DNA from: Candidatus Nanohalarchaeota archaeon
GTDB lineage: Archaea > EX4484-52 > B79-G9
DNA length: 8,396 bases
Direction of reading: 5' to 3'
NCBI GenBank assembly: GCA_003660865.1
Contig: QMVA01000054.1
Location: forward strand, 1 to 8,396
This document shows positions 1 through 5,247 of the stretch, one piece after another. The notes under the pieces were generated by a model. The model was not told the DNA's origin, did not search any database, and was given only the letters and a program-made list of their open reading frames with translations. A program made the translations under genes and the position numbers. How positions within the stretch are numbered: position 1 is the stretch's first letter; each line of letters opens with the position of its first letter.

Positions 1-3
1 AAC

Positions 4-187
4 ATTGAGAACCAGTATCCACTATAACAAGGATTGAAACTTTCTCGCACTAACATAGGTGGCGTACTCATCGTCAGATTGAGAACCAATATCCACTATA
101 ACAAGGATTGAAACTCATGTCTTGTCGTTTTAAATTATTCATGTCCATATATTGAGAACCAACATCCACCATAATAAGGATTTAGAT
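4..187 (+). CRISPR. Leader-distal end of a CRISPR array (three 37-bp repeats, two spacers)
   Basis: Three copies of a 37-bp repeat lie at 4-40, 78-114 and 151-187. They are separated by unrelated spacers of 37 bp (41-77) and 36 bp (115-150). The first two repeats differ at one base (repeat position 12, G or A) and end in GGATTGAAAC, the 3' end that normally becomes the 8-nt 5' handle of crRNAs in type I and III systems. The third copy differs from the second at six positions (13, 20, 25, 33, 35, 37) and has lost the ATTGAAAC tag, as expected for the oldest, leader-distal repeat. The array should therefore be transcribed on the + strand with its leader left of the window. No cas gene is visible. 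From memory, the 3' half resembles Methanosarcina repeats; subtype cannot be assigned from this fragment. Confidence 0.95.
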
Positions 188-210
188 ATATAATGAACAA
201 AACAACAGCA

Positions 211-234
211 AAGTTAAGAATATAAACTTAACTT
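211..234 (+). promoter_or_regulatory. Inverted repeat flanking a TATA-like box upstream of the orphan gene
   Basis: A perfect 8-bp inverted repeat (AAGTTAAG at 211-218, CTTAACTT at 227-234) encloses the 8-nt sequence AATATAAA at 219-226. That sequence resembles an archaeal TATA box. Its centre is about 27 bp from the ATG at 250, so a transcript would start at or just before the start codon. The arrangement suits a promoter with an operator overlapping the TATA box. A weak AT-rich RNA hairpin ending the CRISPR transcript is an alternative, but no U-tract follows. The role is inferred; only the symmetry is seen. Confidence 0.45.
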
Positions 235-249
235 ACAATTAGGGATAAT

Positions 250-840
250 ATGGAAGAAATGAAATTAGATGTTACAGAACATATAGAACAGGCTCTGAAA
301 ACTTTGGAAAATAGTGGAGAATTAACTTTTGTTGGCGCTGACAAATCCGCGCTATCTATAAATAACATGTTTGATAAAACTACTCTTCAACAGGTATATT
401 TTGCGCTTTCTCCGCCTACTGGAATGTATACTGAAAAGGAACTAAATGACTTTATGAATCAAATTGTTGAGAGTATAGGGATTGAGCCAGAGAATAAACA
501 TATTTTTAGGGTATATGGTGACACGCTGATCTATGGTAATTCTAAATACATGGAAGAAATCGGGGAAATAGTACCTGACGGTGAAGGATATACAGCAATG
601 TTACTAGATGAGAAGTTATTTGGACAAGATGGTTTCGATGAGGCAGGTAAAATGCCCATTACAAAGCCAACATCAGGTTCATTGTATAGAGAGAGTGAGT
701 TATATTTTTATCCTGACCGAAATGTTGCTAAAAATGAGTTTGGACGTCCAGATTATGAGAGGAGTACAGGTATTACGCTAAGTGATTTGGGTACTGCCAG
801 AAAAGTAGATGGTTTTAAACGCGCTTTTACCAGAAGATAG
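250..840 (+). CDS. Hypothetical protein, 196 aa, family not recognised
   Basis: I do not recognise this protein. It is a complete reading frame with no membrane segment, signal peptide, cysteine or tryptophan. The N-terminal ~30 residues look helical and acidic (MEEMKLDVTEHIEQALKTLE). The middle is mixed alpha/beta with many Gly, Asp and Tyr (for example FRVYGDTLIYGNSKYMEEIG, about residues 86-105), and the C-terminus is basic (RKVDGFKRAFTRR). This suggests a small cytoplasmic protein. Start ATG 250 is preceded by AGGG at 241-244 with a 5-nt gap; ATG 259 is an in-frame alternative. Base composition is visibly more AT-rich than the ATP synthase genes (many AAA, ATA and TTA codons), compatible with accessory or transferred DNA. 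It follows the CRISPR array directly and converges on the PhoU-like gene, with 16 bp between the two stops. No function is proposed. Confidence 0.75.
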   Translation: MEEMKLDVTEHIEQALKTLENSGELTFVGADKSALSINNMFDKTTLQQVYFALSPPTGMYTEKELNDFMNQIVESIGIEPENKHIFRVYGDTLIYGNSKYMEEIGEIVPDGEGYTAMLLDEKLFGQDGFDEAGKMPITKPTSGSLYRESELYFYPDRNVAKNEFGRPDYERSTGITLSDLGTARKVDGFKRAFTRR

Positions 841-856
841 AGTTTATATCTTAGAT

Positions 857-1879
857 TCAGTCATTCACGGATTTGCCGCGGTCTATTACTGTTTCTGCAA
901 TGCTTCTTGTCTGGCTGTTTATTCTTGCGAGGTTTTCCAGTACTATTGCGAATGAGCCTACTATCAGTGAGTCGTGGGTGATTCTTTTGTCGGTTATGAA
1001 GAGGCTTTTGCCGGATGCAGAGAGGTCGTATTTTGACAATCTCATGCATTCTTCGATTACTTCGTTTGCCTGATCGAGGTTTTCGTATGTGAATGAGCCT
1101 ATTACACGTTCCAGATTTTGTGCCAGTTCGGTGAACAGTTCTTTCAGGCTTTTTATCAGGTCTTCTGGAATATTTAAGTCTACCAGCTTAAGGTATGCCT
1201 CTGAGATGCCAACAGAACAGTCGCCTGCGGATTCAAGGTCACTTATGAGCCTGTTGTAGTGCAGGGCATCGTATGCAAAAATGCCTGTTTTTTTTGCGAA
1301 TCCTGGGTTTTTTGATGCAAGATGCAAGTGGCGGGATGCAAGGAGTGTGAGGCGGTCTACTTCTATGTCACGCCCGATAATGTCTATGAAGAGGTCTGCG
1401 TCTTTGTTTTCTATTGCTGTGAATGAATTTTTGAACATCCAGCAGACCAGGTCATATATGCGCAGTACAATCTCTTTAATATCCGGACCGTAGATGTCTA
1501 TTATCGAGTGTATCTCGAATTTGTCGCTGTGCTCGTTCAGGTCAAGGCCGATCATGGCGTTCTGGACAAACTGGCGGATATCTTTTTTGTCTTTCCATGA
1601 GAATGAGGCGCGGCGGAATCGGATGATATCTGCGCCGCGGATATATTCTGAGATTATCATGCGCAGTAGGAAGTTTGTGTCTTTTGCTGAAGCATCAATT
1701 ACAGCTATGTTTTTCTTTTTTTTGTGCGGGCGGGGCAGAAGGTATAGTATGTTGTCTGTGCGCTCGATTATGCCGATTTTGTCGCCGGGGGCAATATTGT
1801 TTTTCTTTATCCATGGGCGCGGCAGGGAGACTATATATGTAGCGCCGGCGGCTGTTGACTGAATTTTTCGCAATTCCAT
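857..1879 (-). CDS. AbrB-domain PhoU-like regulator (phosphate uptake regulator family)
   Basis: The 340-residue protein begins with a SpoVT/AbrB-type swapped-hairpin domain (about residues 2-50; ELRKIQSTAAGATYIVSLP, then PWIKKNNIAPGDKIGI). This is a DNA-binding fold that in archaea is often fused to PhoU. Residues about 60-335 are almost entirely helical and fit the two three-helix-bundle repeats of PhoU, including DADLFIDIIGRDIEVDRLTL near residues 160-179. PhoU proteins bind metal clusters and modulate phosphate transport and signalling; the AbrB fusion suggests direct transcriptional control. Length is normal for this archaeal architecture. Start ATG (1877-1879) is supported by the domain beginning at once; no convincing Shine-Dalgarno precedes it. 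No pst transporter genes are in the window, so the phosphate role is inferred from family. The gene is divergent from the ATP synthase operon across about 114 bp. Confidence 0.88.
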   Translation of the reverse strand: MELRKIQSTAAGATYIVSLPRPWIKKNNIAPGDKIGIIERTDNILYLLPRPHKKKKNIAVIDASAKDTNFLLRMIISEYIRGADIIRFRRASFSWKDKKDIRQFVQNAMIGLDLNEHSDKFEIHSIIDIYGPDIKEIVLRIYDLVCWMFKNSFTAIENKDADLFIDIIGRDIEVDRLTLLASRHLHLASKNPGFAKKTGIFAYDALHYNRLISDLESAGDCSVGISEAYLKLVDLNIPEDLIKSLKELFTELAQNLERVIGSFTYENLDQANEVIEECMRLSKYDLSASGKSLFITDKRITHDSLIVGSFAIVLENLARINSQTRSIAETVIDRGKSVND

Positions 1880-1909
1880 GATAACACTTTTTCGAGAGCA
1901 TTCGTTTGA

Positions 1910-1921
1910 ATCTATATAGAT
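1910..1921. promoter_or_regulatory. 12-bp perfect palindrome in the divergent promoter region (possible operator)
   Basis: ATCTATATAGAT is its own reverse complement. The CTATATA at 1912-1918 is matched again in inverted form by TATATAG at 1932-1938. The site lies 31 bp upstream of the PhoU-like start codon, between the putative TATA boxes of the two divergent genes. It could be an operator for the AbrB-domain protein or another dimeric regulator. Such AT-rich DNA forms palindromes by chance fairly easily, so the role is speculative. Confidence 0.3.
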
Positions 1922-1931
1922 ATATATAAAT
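1921..1931 (-). promoter_or_regulatory. Putative TATA-box promoter of the AbrB-PhoU gene
   Basis: Read on the minus strand this stretch is AATTTATATATA-like, a good match to an archaeal TATA box. Its centre is about 46 bp upstream of the ATG. A start site about 25 bp downstream would give a leader of roughly 20 nt. The surrounding 30 bp is nearly all A and T, so the exact box cannot be fixed by eye. Confidence 0.4.
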
Positions 1932-1940
1932 TATATAGTA

Positions 1941-1952
1941 AACATTTATATT
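1941..1952 (+). promoter_or_regulatory. Putative TATA-box promoter of the ATP synthase operon
   Basis: AACATTTATATT contains a TTTATATT box centred near 1948. The expected transcription start is about 25 bp downstream, near 1972-1976. This leaves a leader of about 20 nt to the ATG at 1994, or about 75 nt to the alternative GTG at 2051. A second AT-rich candidate (AAATTATATAG, 1928-1938) lies just upstream. It is the only plausible promoter ahead of the seven-gene run. Confidence 0.45.
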
Positions 1953-1993
1953 ATTAACGGCGCTACTATTAGCCAGTGTGGGTGTTCTTTCTT

Positions 1994-2374
1994 ATGGTTG
2001 AGCGCAGAGTAAGTCGCAGGATTTATGAAATTGATGGTTTGGTGGTATTCGTGGATGATGACAGGATTTTGATTGAAATCAAGAAAGCTGAAAAAAAGGC
2101 ATGCGAAATAAGAGAAAAGGCGGCAAAGGATAAAGATGAGCTTGTGAGTGAAGCAAAGCGTGCTGCTATTAAAGTTGCAGAGAATGCTAAAATAAATGCA
2201 AAGAAAAAGGCAGATAAGATGATTGCTGATGCTGAAAATAAACTGAAAGAGAAGAAAGAGAAGATCATTTCAAAATGTGAAAAGGAATTTTCTGAATCAA
2301 GGAAAAATGCAGAGAAAAATATATCTTCTGCTGTTGATGTTGTTTATGAGAAATTCATAAGCATGTCCGGATAG
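1994..2374 (+). CDS. ahaH: A-type ATP synthase subunit H (peripheral stalk)
   Basis: This is the small coiled-coil subunit that pairs with AhaE to form the peripheral stalks holding the A3B3 head against the membrane stator. From about residue 25 the protein is one uninterrupted charged helix, rich in Ala, Lys and Glu with heptad-like spacing (ILIEIKKAEKKACEIREKAA through KKADKMIADAENKLKEKKEK), ending in AVDVVYEKFISM. First position before ahaI is the usual place for ahaH. The start is uncertain. ATG 1994 (126 aa) has GGTG at 1981-1984. GTG 2051 (107 aa) has GGTGGT at 2041-2046 and better fits the family, which usually begins a few residues before the helix and is about 100-110 aa long. GTG 1976 is also open but would add an odd hydrophobic start. 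The 19 extra residues from ATG 1994 (MVERRVSRRIYEIDGLVVF) are not coiled coil. Confidence 0.85.
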   Translation: MVERRVSRRIYEIDGLVVFVDDDRILIEIKKAEKKACEIREKAAKDKDELVSEAKRAAIKVAENAKINAKKKADKMIADAENKLKEKKEKIISKCEKEFSESRKNAEKNISSAVDVVYEKFISMSG

Positions 2375-2402
2375 TGTCTTTACGATTATTACTGTGAATA
2401 TT

Positions 2403-4265
2403 ATGCTTAAAACGAAAAGAATGAGCCGCGTCTCGATTGTCGGGTCGAAAACAGTCATGACAGGTGTGATTTCTGAATTATATGATATGAATCTTCTTCA
2501 TATTGATGATTATGTTAAAAAGGATGATGCAGAATCAGATGGGTTTGATATTGGCTCGCCGCTTGAGGAATCAGGGAAGATATCTGAAACACTTGTTAAG
2601 TTGAGATCACTTGAATCACATCTCCCTAAAATAAAAGGACAGGCATCAAAGCATGAAGATATTTCTGACGTGGATGTGAAGATTTCGAAAATTGAGGCAG
2701 AGGTTATTGAAAAAATCGATGAGATGACGTCTGTTGATGATGCCAGGGCTAAACTTGAGGGGCAATTGTCTGAGCTTGAAGTGGTTTCGTGCCTTTCTCT
2801 TTCACTTGATGTGTTTTGTGAATATGATTCATTGAAATATTTTGTTGGTTATGTCAGGGATACAAGTTTTGAGGCAAAGATCAAAAAGATTACGAAAAAA
2901 TGTAATGTGTATACGGGAATGCATGGAAAGAAGCTGGTTGCGGGTGTTTTTGTTGATAAGGAGAAAGGAGATGAGGTTCAAACTTTACTGAATGAGTCCG
3001 GATTTAGTGAGATTAATACTTCCGGCTTTCTTGAGCTTTCGGGTAGTGTTGATGTAATGATTGATGAGACTGAATCAAAGATTAAAAAACTTGATGATGC
3101 GAAGGAGAAAATAAACAGGGAACTTGCAAAAATCAGTGAGAAATGGGGAGCTTATATCAAGTCAAATGAGGAGACATTGTCTTGTGAGGCTGAAAAAGCA
3201 GAGGTGCCTTTGAGGTTTTCTGTGAGTGATAATGCGTTTGTTGTCAAAGGGTGGATTCCTGCTGAAAAGTTCAATATGATGGATAAGAGGCTACAGGATG
3301 TGAGTACAGGTAAAATATTTGTGAAGAAGTACGAGGTTGTTGGGAATGCGCCGATTGAACTTGAGAATAAGGGGCCTGCCAAATCATTTGGTTTCTTCAT
3401 GGACCTTTATTCTCTACCGTCTTACAAGGAAATTGACCCTACTTTTTTTATGTTTTTGATGTTTCCAGTATTTTTCGGGTTCATGCTCGGGGACTGGGGA
3501 TATGGTGTGCTTACACTCATTATTTTTACACTGCTTAAGTTCAAGGTTCCAAAAGCGAAAGATATATTGAATGTTCTGATTATTGCATCGATATCAACTA
3601 TTGTTTTCGGGCTATTGTATGATGAGTTTTTCGGTATTGAGCTGTTCCATGAGATGGGCATACATTTTCCGCATCTTTTGACGAGGTCTAACAGTGCCGG
3701 TGCCAGCATGCTGATTGTTTATGCGCTTGGGCTTGGCATTCTTCATATTGCTGCAGGGTACCTGATCGGGTTTGTTAATGAGTTGAGGGAGCATGGGCTG
3801 AAAGCGGCTATATTAGAAAAGCTTAGCTGGATTGTCTACATGGCAGGGTTTTTTCCTGTGCTTCTCGGGTTTTTCGGGATGATTCCATCTGTTCCGTCCT
3901 ACTGCTATGGGCTGCTTGTTGTCGGGGGGGTTATGATTGTGTGGGGCGAGGGCATCAAGGGGGCTCTTGAGCTGATATCCCCGCTTACGAATGTGTTAAG
4001 TTATGCGCGATTGATGGCTGTGGGGCTTGCATCGGTCATTCTTGCAGAAGTTGTGAATGAGATGGCGCACCCGATGTTCCATGCGGGGGTGGCAGGTGCC
4101 ATCATGGGCATGGTTGTGCTTGTCGCAGGGCACAGCGTAAATATATGCCTTGGATTGATGTCGCCGTTTATACACTCGATGCGATTGCATTATGTTGAAT
4201 TTTTCCTTAAGTTTTACCATGGGGGCGGGAAAAAATACCTGCCTTTCGGGCAAAGGGAAAGTTAA
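2403..4265 (+). CDS. ahaI: A-type ATP synthase subunit I (membrane stator, subunit a homologue)
   Basis: This 620-residue stator anchors the peripheral stalks and, with the AhaK ring, forms the ion path. The N-terminal ~330 residues are the cytoplasmic V-type a-subunit domain: alpha/beta start MLKTKRMSRVSIVG, long coiled segments near 85-125 and 215-260, and the GWIPAEKF motif near 283. The C-terminal half has about eight membrane segments, near 347-364, 366-379, 388-405, 434-457, 474-493, 502-516, 523-552 and 562-585. Family signatures include FPVFFGFMLGDWGYG and NVLSYARLMAVGLAS; the arginine in the latter (R536) is the residue expected to face the rotor carboxylate. The end, MRLHYVEFFLKFYHGGGKKY, is also typical. 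ATG 2403 is chosen over the in-frame GTG 2394 because the family begins at ML..(R/K)MS(R/K)V; GTGA at 2394-2397 may serve as a weak ribosome site. It starts 28 bp after ahaH. Confidence 0.97.
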   Translation: MLKTKRMSRVSIVGSKTVMTGVISELYDMNLLHIDDYVKKDDAESDGFDIGSPLEESGKISETLVKLRSLESHLPKIKGQASKHEDISDVDVKISKIEAEVIEKIDEMTSVDDARAKLEGQLSELEVVSCLSLSLDVFCEYDSLKYFVGYVRDTSFEAKIKKITKKCNVYTGMHGKKLVAGVFVDKEKGDEVQTLLNESGFSEINTSGFLELSGSVDVMIDETESKIKKLDDAKEKINRELAKISEKWGAYIKSNEETLSCEAEKAEVPLRFSVSDNAFVVKGWIPAEKFNMMDKRLQDVSTGKIFVKKYEVVGNAPIELENKGPAKSFGFFMDLYSLPSYKEIDPTFFMFLMFPVFFGFMLGDWGYGVLTLIIFTLLKFKVPKAKDILNVLIIASISTIVFGLLYDEFFGIELFHEMGIHFPHLLTRSNSAGASMLIVYALGLGILHIAAGYLIGFVNELREHGLKAAILEKLSWIVYMAGFFPVLLGFFGMIPSVPSYCYGLLVVGGVMIVWGEGIKGALELISPLTNVLSYARLMAVGLASVILAEVVNEMAHPMFHAGVAGAIMGMVVLVAGHSVNICLGLMSPFIHSMRLHYVEFFLKFYHGGGKKYLPFGQRES

Positions 4266-4283
4266 AATAAAAATGAATAATTT

Positions 4284-4289
4284 GGAGGT
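4284..4289 (+). promoter_or_regulatory. Strong ribosome binding site of ahaK
   Basis: GGAGGT sits 7 nt before the ATG at 4297 and is the best Shine-Dalgarno match in the window. It rules out upstream in-frame starts such as ATG 4192 inside ahaI, and it fits the need for many copies of AhaK per complex. Confidence 0.85.
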
Positions 4290-4296
4290 AATTAAT

Positions 4297-4524
4297 ATGG
4301 TAGAAGTTTTAATCGGTGATGAAGGCATGAAGGCTCTTGGAGCTGCACTTGCAATTGGGATTTCTGCAATTGGCGCTGCTATTGCAGAAAAAGACATTGG
4401 TGCTGCTGCAGTTGGTGCCATGGCTGAAAAAGAAGAGCTTTTTGTTAAAGGCCTGATAATGACTGTACTGCCTGAGACAATAGTGCTTTTCGGATTCGTT
4501 ATTGCATATCTGATACTTGGATAG
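4297..4524 (+). CDS. ahaK: A-type ATP synthase subunit K (rotor-ring proteolipid, c subunit)
   Basis: This 75-residue proteolipid is the repeating unit of the membrane rotor ring. It is a two-helix hairpin: helix 1 at about 12-30 (KALGAALAIGISAIGAAIA), a polar loop at about 42-51 (MAEKEELFVK), and helix 2 at about 52-74 (GLIMTVLPETIVLFGFVIAY). E60 in LPET is the expected ion-carrying carboxylate. A second acidic residue, E31 at the end of helix 1, lines up by eye with the helix-1 Gln of Na+-binding rings, so the coupling ion cannot be called. The size is the single-hairpin form, not the doubled or tripled proteolipids found in some archaea. The start is fixed by GGAGGT at 4284-4289. It lies 31 bp after ahaI and is followed by a 142-bp gap containing hairpins. 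Confidence 0.96.
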   Translation: MVEVLIGDEGMKALGAALAIGISAIGAAIAEKDIGAAAVGAMAEKEELFVKGLIMTVLPETIVLFGFVIAYLILG

Positions 4525-4540
4525 ATTAATATATCTGATG

Positions 4541-4566
4541 GAAGGCGCGGAGTATTTGCGCCTTTT
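4541..4566 (+). terminator. GC-rich stem-loop after ahaK (attenuator, processing or stability element)
   Basis: AAGGCGC (4542-4548) pairs perfectly with GCGCCTT (4558-4564) across a 9-nt loop, with a possible extra G-U pair at 4541/4565. The right arm runs into TTTTATCTTTCC. It begins 17 bp after the ahaK stop, so it could be a leaky terminator or an end that protects an ahaK-rich mRNA. Since E, C, F and A lie downstream without an obvious strong promoter, full termination is unlikely. Structure is seen; role is inferred. Confidence 0.55.
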
Positions 4567-4587
4567 ATCTTTCCGGTATCTCTATGG

Positions 4588-4619
4588 CAAAGACATGGGT
4601 CTAAAAAGTGGTGTCTTTG
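4588..4619 (+). repeat. Second inverted repeat in the ahaK-ahaE gap
   Basis: CAAAGACA (4588-4595) and TGTCTTTG (4612-4619) are perfect 8-bp inverted repeats around a 16-nt loop. A T-G wobble at 4596/4611 could add a ninth pair. Together with the stem-loop at 4541-4566 it gives two successive hairpins within 80 bp. No coding frame of interest crosses the gap. Function unknown: RNA structure or an operator for an internal promoter are both possible. Confidence 0.4.
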
Positions 4620-4626
4620 ACAGTAT

Positions 4627-4634
4627 CTTATAGT
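4627..4634 (+). promoter_or_regulatory. Possible internal TATA-like promoter upstream of ahaE
   Basis: CTTATAGT lies about 37 bp before the ahaE ATG. A start site 25 bp downstream would leave a short leader that just includes the GAGGTG ribosome site. The match is modest and no BRE is clear, so this is only a candidate for separate expression of the E-C-F-A part of the operon. Confidence 0.2.
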
Positions 4635-4654
4635 AATGCCCAAACAGGCAGAAA

Positions 4655-4660
4655 GAGGTG
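4655..4660 (+). promoter_or_regulatory. Ribosome binding site of ahaE
   Basis: GAGGTG ends 6 nt before the ATG at 4667 and fixes that start. Confidence 0.75.
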
Positions 4661-4666
4661 TCATAA

Positions 4667-5227
4667 ATGACGTTGGACAAAGTAGTGGATGAAATAATTG
4701 ACAAAGCAAAAGAAGATGCTAATGCGCTAAAAAAAGAAGGCAAAGTTGAAGCTGTGCCAATCCTTAAGAAAGCGAAGGCAAATGCATCTGAAATTGAAGA
4801 TAATGCCATGGATTATGCAAAGGGCATAATCGAGGCTATGGAGAAAAAGGAACTTGCATCAGCAAAGCTCCAGTGCAAAAGAATTGAGCTTGATTCAAGA
4901 AAAGAGATTATTGATACGGTGTTTGATAAGCTGCAAGAGAAAGTGATGATGCTTGATGATAAGACCAGGAAGAATATTTATGAGAAGATGATTAAAAAGG
5001 CAGTCAGTGAGATGGCAGATGCTAGGTATGTCTATACCAATGCAAAAGATAAAAGTATTGTGAAGCCTGTTGCAGCAGGGCTTGAGGTAAAAGAAGCAGA
5101 TATTCCTGGCGGAGTGATTGTTGAGGATAAGGATCAGAATGTACGGATTGACTGTACGTTTGATAGTATGCTTGAGGATGTGAGGGATGAGTCCCTTAAG
5201 GATGTTTCAAAAGTTTTGTTTGAATAG
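4667..5227 (+). CDS. ahaE: A-type ATP synthase subunit E (peripheral stalk)
   Basis: This 186-residue subunit partners AhaH in the peripheral stalk and binds the top of the catalytic head. The N-terminal ~100 residues are a continuous charged helix (VVDEIIDKAKEDANALKKEG onward), the coiled-coil arm. The C-terminal ~85 residues form the small alpha/beta domain, with the signature GGVIVEDKDQNVRIDCTFDS (about residues 143-162) followed by the final helix LEDVRDESLKDVSKVLFE. Length and layout are normal for the family. It opens the second half of the operon after the 142-bp gap, and ahaC follows 20 bp later. A GAGGTG ribosome site supports the start. Confidence 0.95.
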   Translation: MTLDKVVDEIIDKAKEDANALKKEGKVEAVPILKKAKANASEIEDNAMDYAKGIIEAMEKKELASAKLQCKRIELDSRKEIIDTVFDKLQEKVMMLDDKTRKNIYEKMIKKAVSEMADARYVYTNAKDKSIVKPVAAGLEVKEADIPGGVIVEDKDQNVRIDCTFDSMLEDVRDESLKDVSKVLFE

Positions 5228-5247
5228 ATTAATGATGTGAGCGATAA

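Noticed and set aside
188..249. A fourth CRISPR repeat or the CRISPR leader in the AT-rich stretch after the last repeat
   Set aside because: No similarity to the repeat is visible after 187, and the degenerate repeat at 151-187 marks this as the leader-distal side.
1494..1862. Plus-strand frame opposite the AbrB-PhoU gene (122 codons)
   Set aside because: The minus-strand protein is a recognisable AbrB-PhoU regulator; the plus-strand translation has no coherent features.
4192..4296. An N-terminal extension of AhaK beginning inside ahaI
   Set aside because: It would overlap the end of ahaI, adds 35 non-family residues, and ignores the strong GGAGGT site placed correctly for ATG 4297.
3996..4709. 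Long minus-strand open frame (237 codons) across the end of ahaI, ahaK and the following gap
   Set aside because: It is antisense to two certain genes, its translation is low-complexity and rich in Ser, Pro and Ile with no family features, and no ribosome site was seen. It is a shadow frame.
4521..5233. The same 10-mer ATAGATTAAT at the stop codons of ahaK (4521-4530) and ahaE (5224-5233)
   Set aside because: Short AT-rich match with no shared structure around it; likely coincidence.
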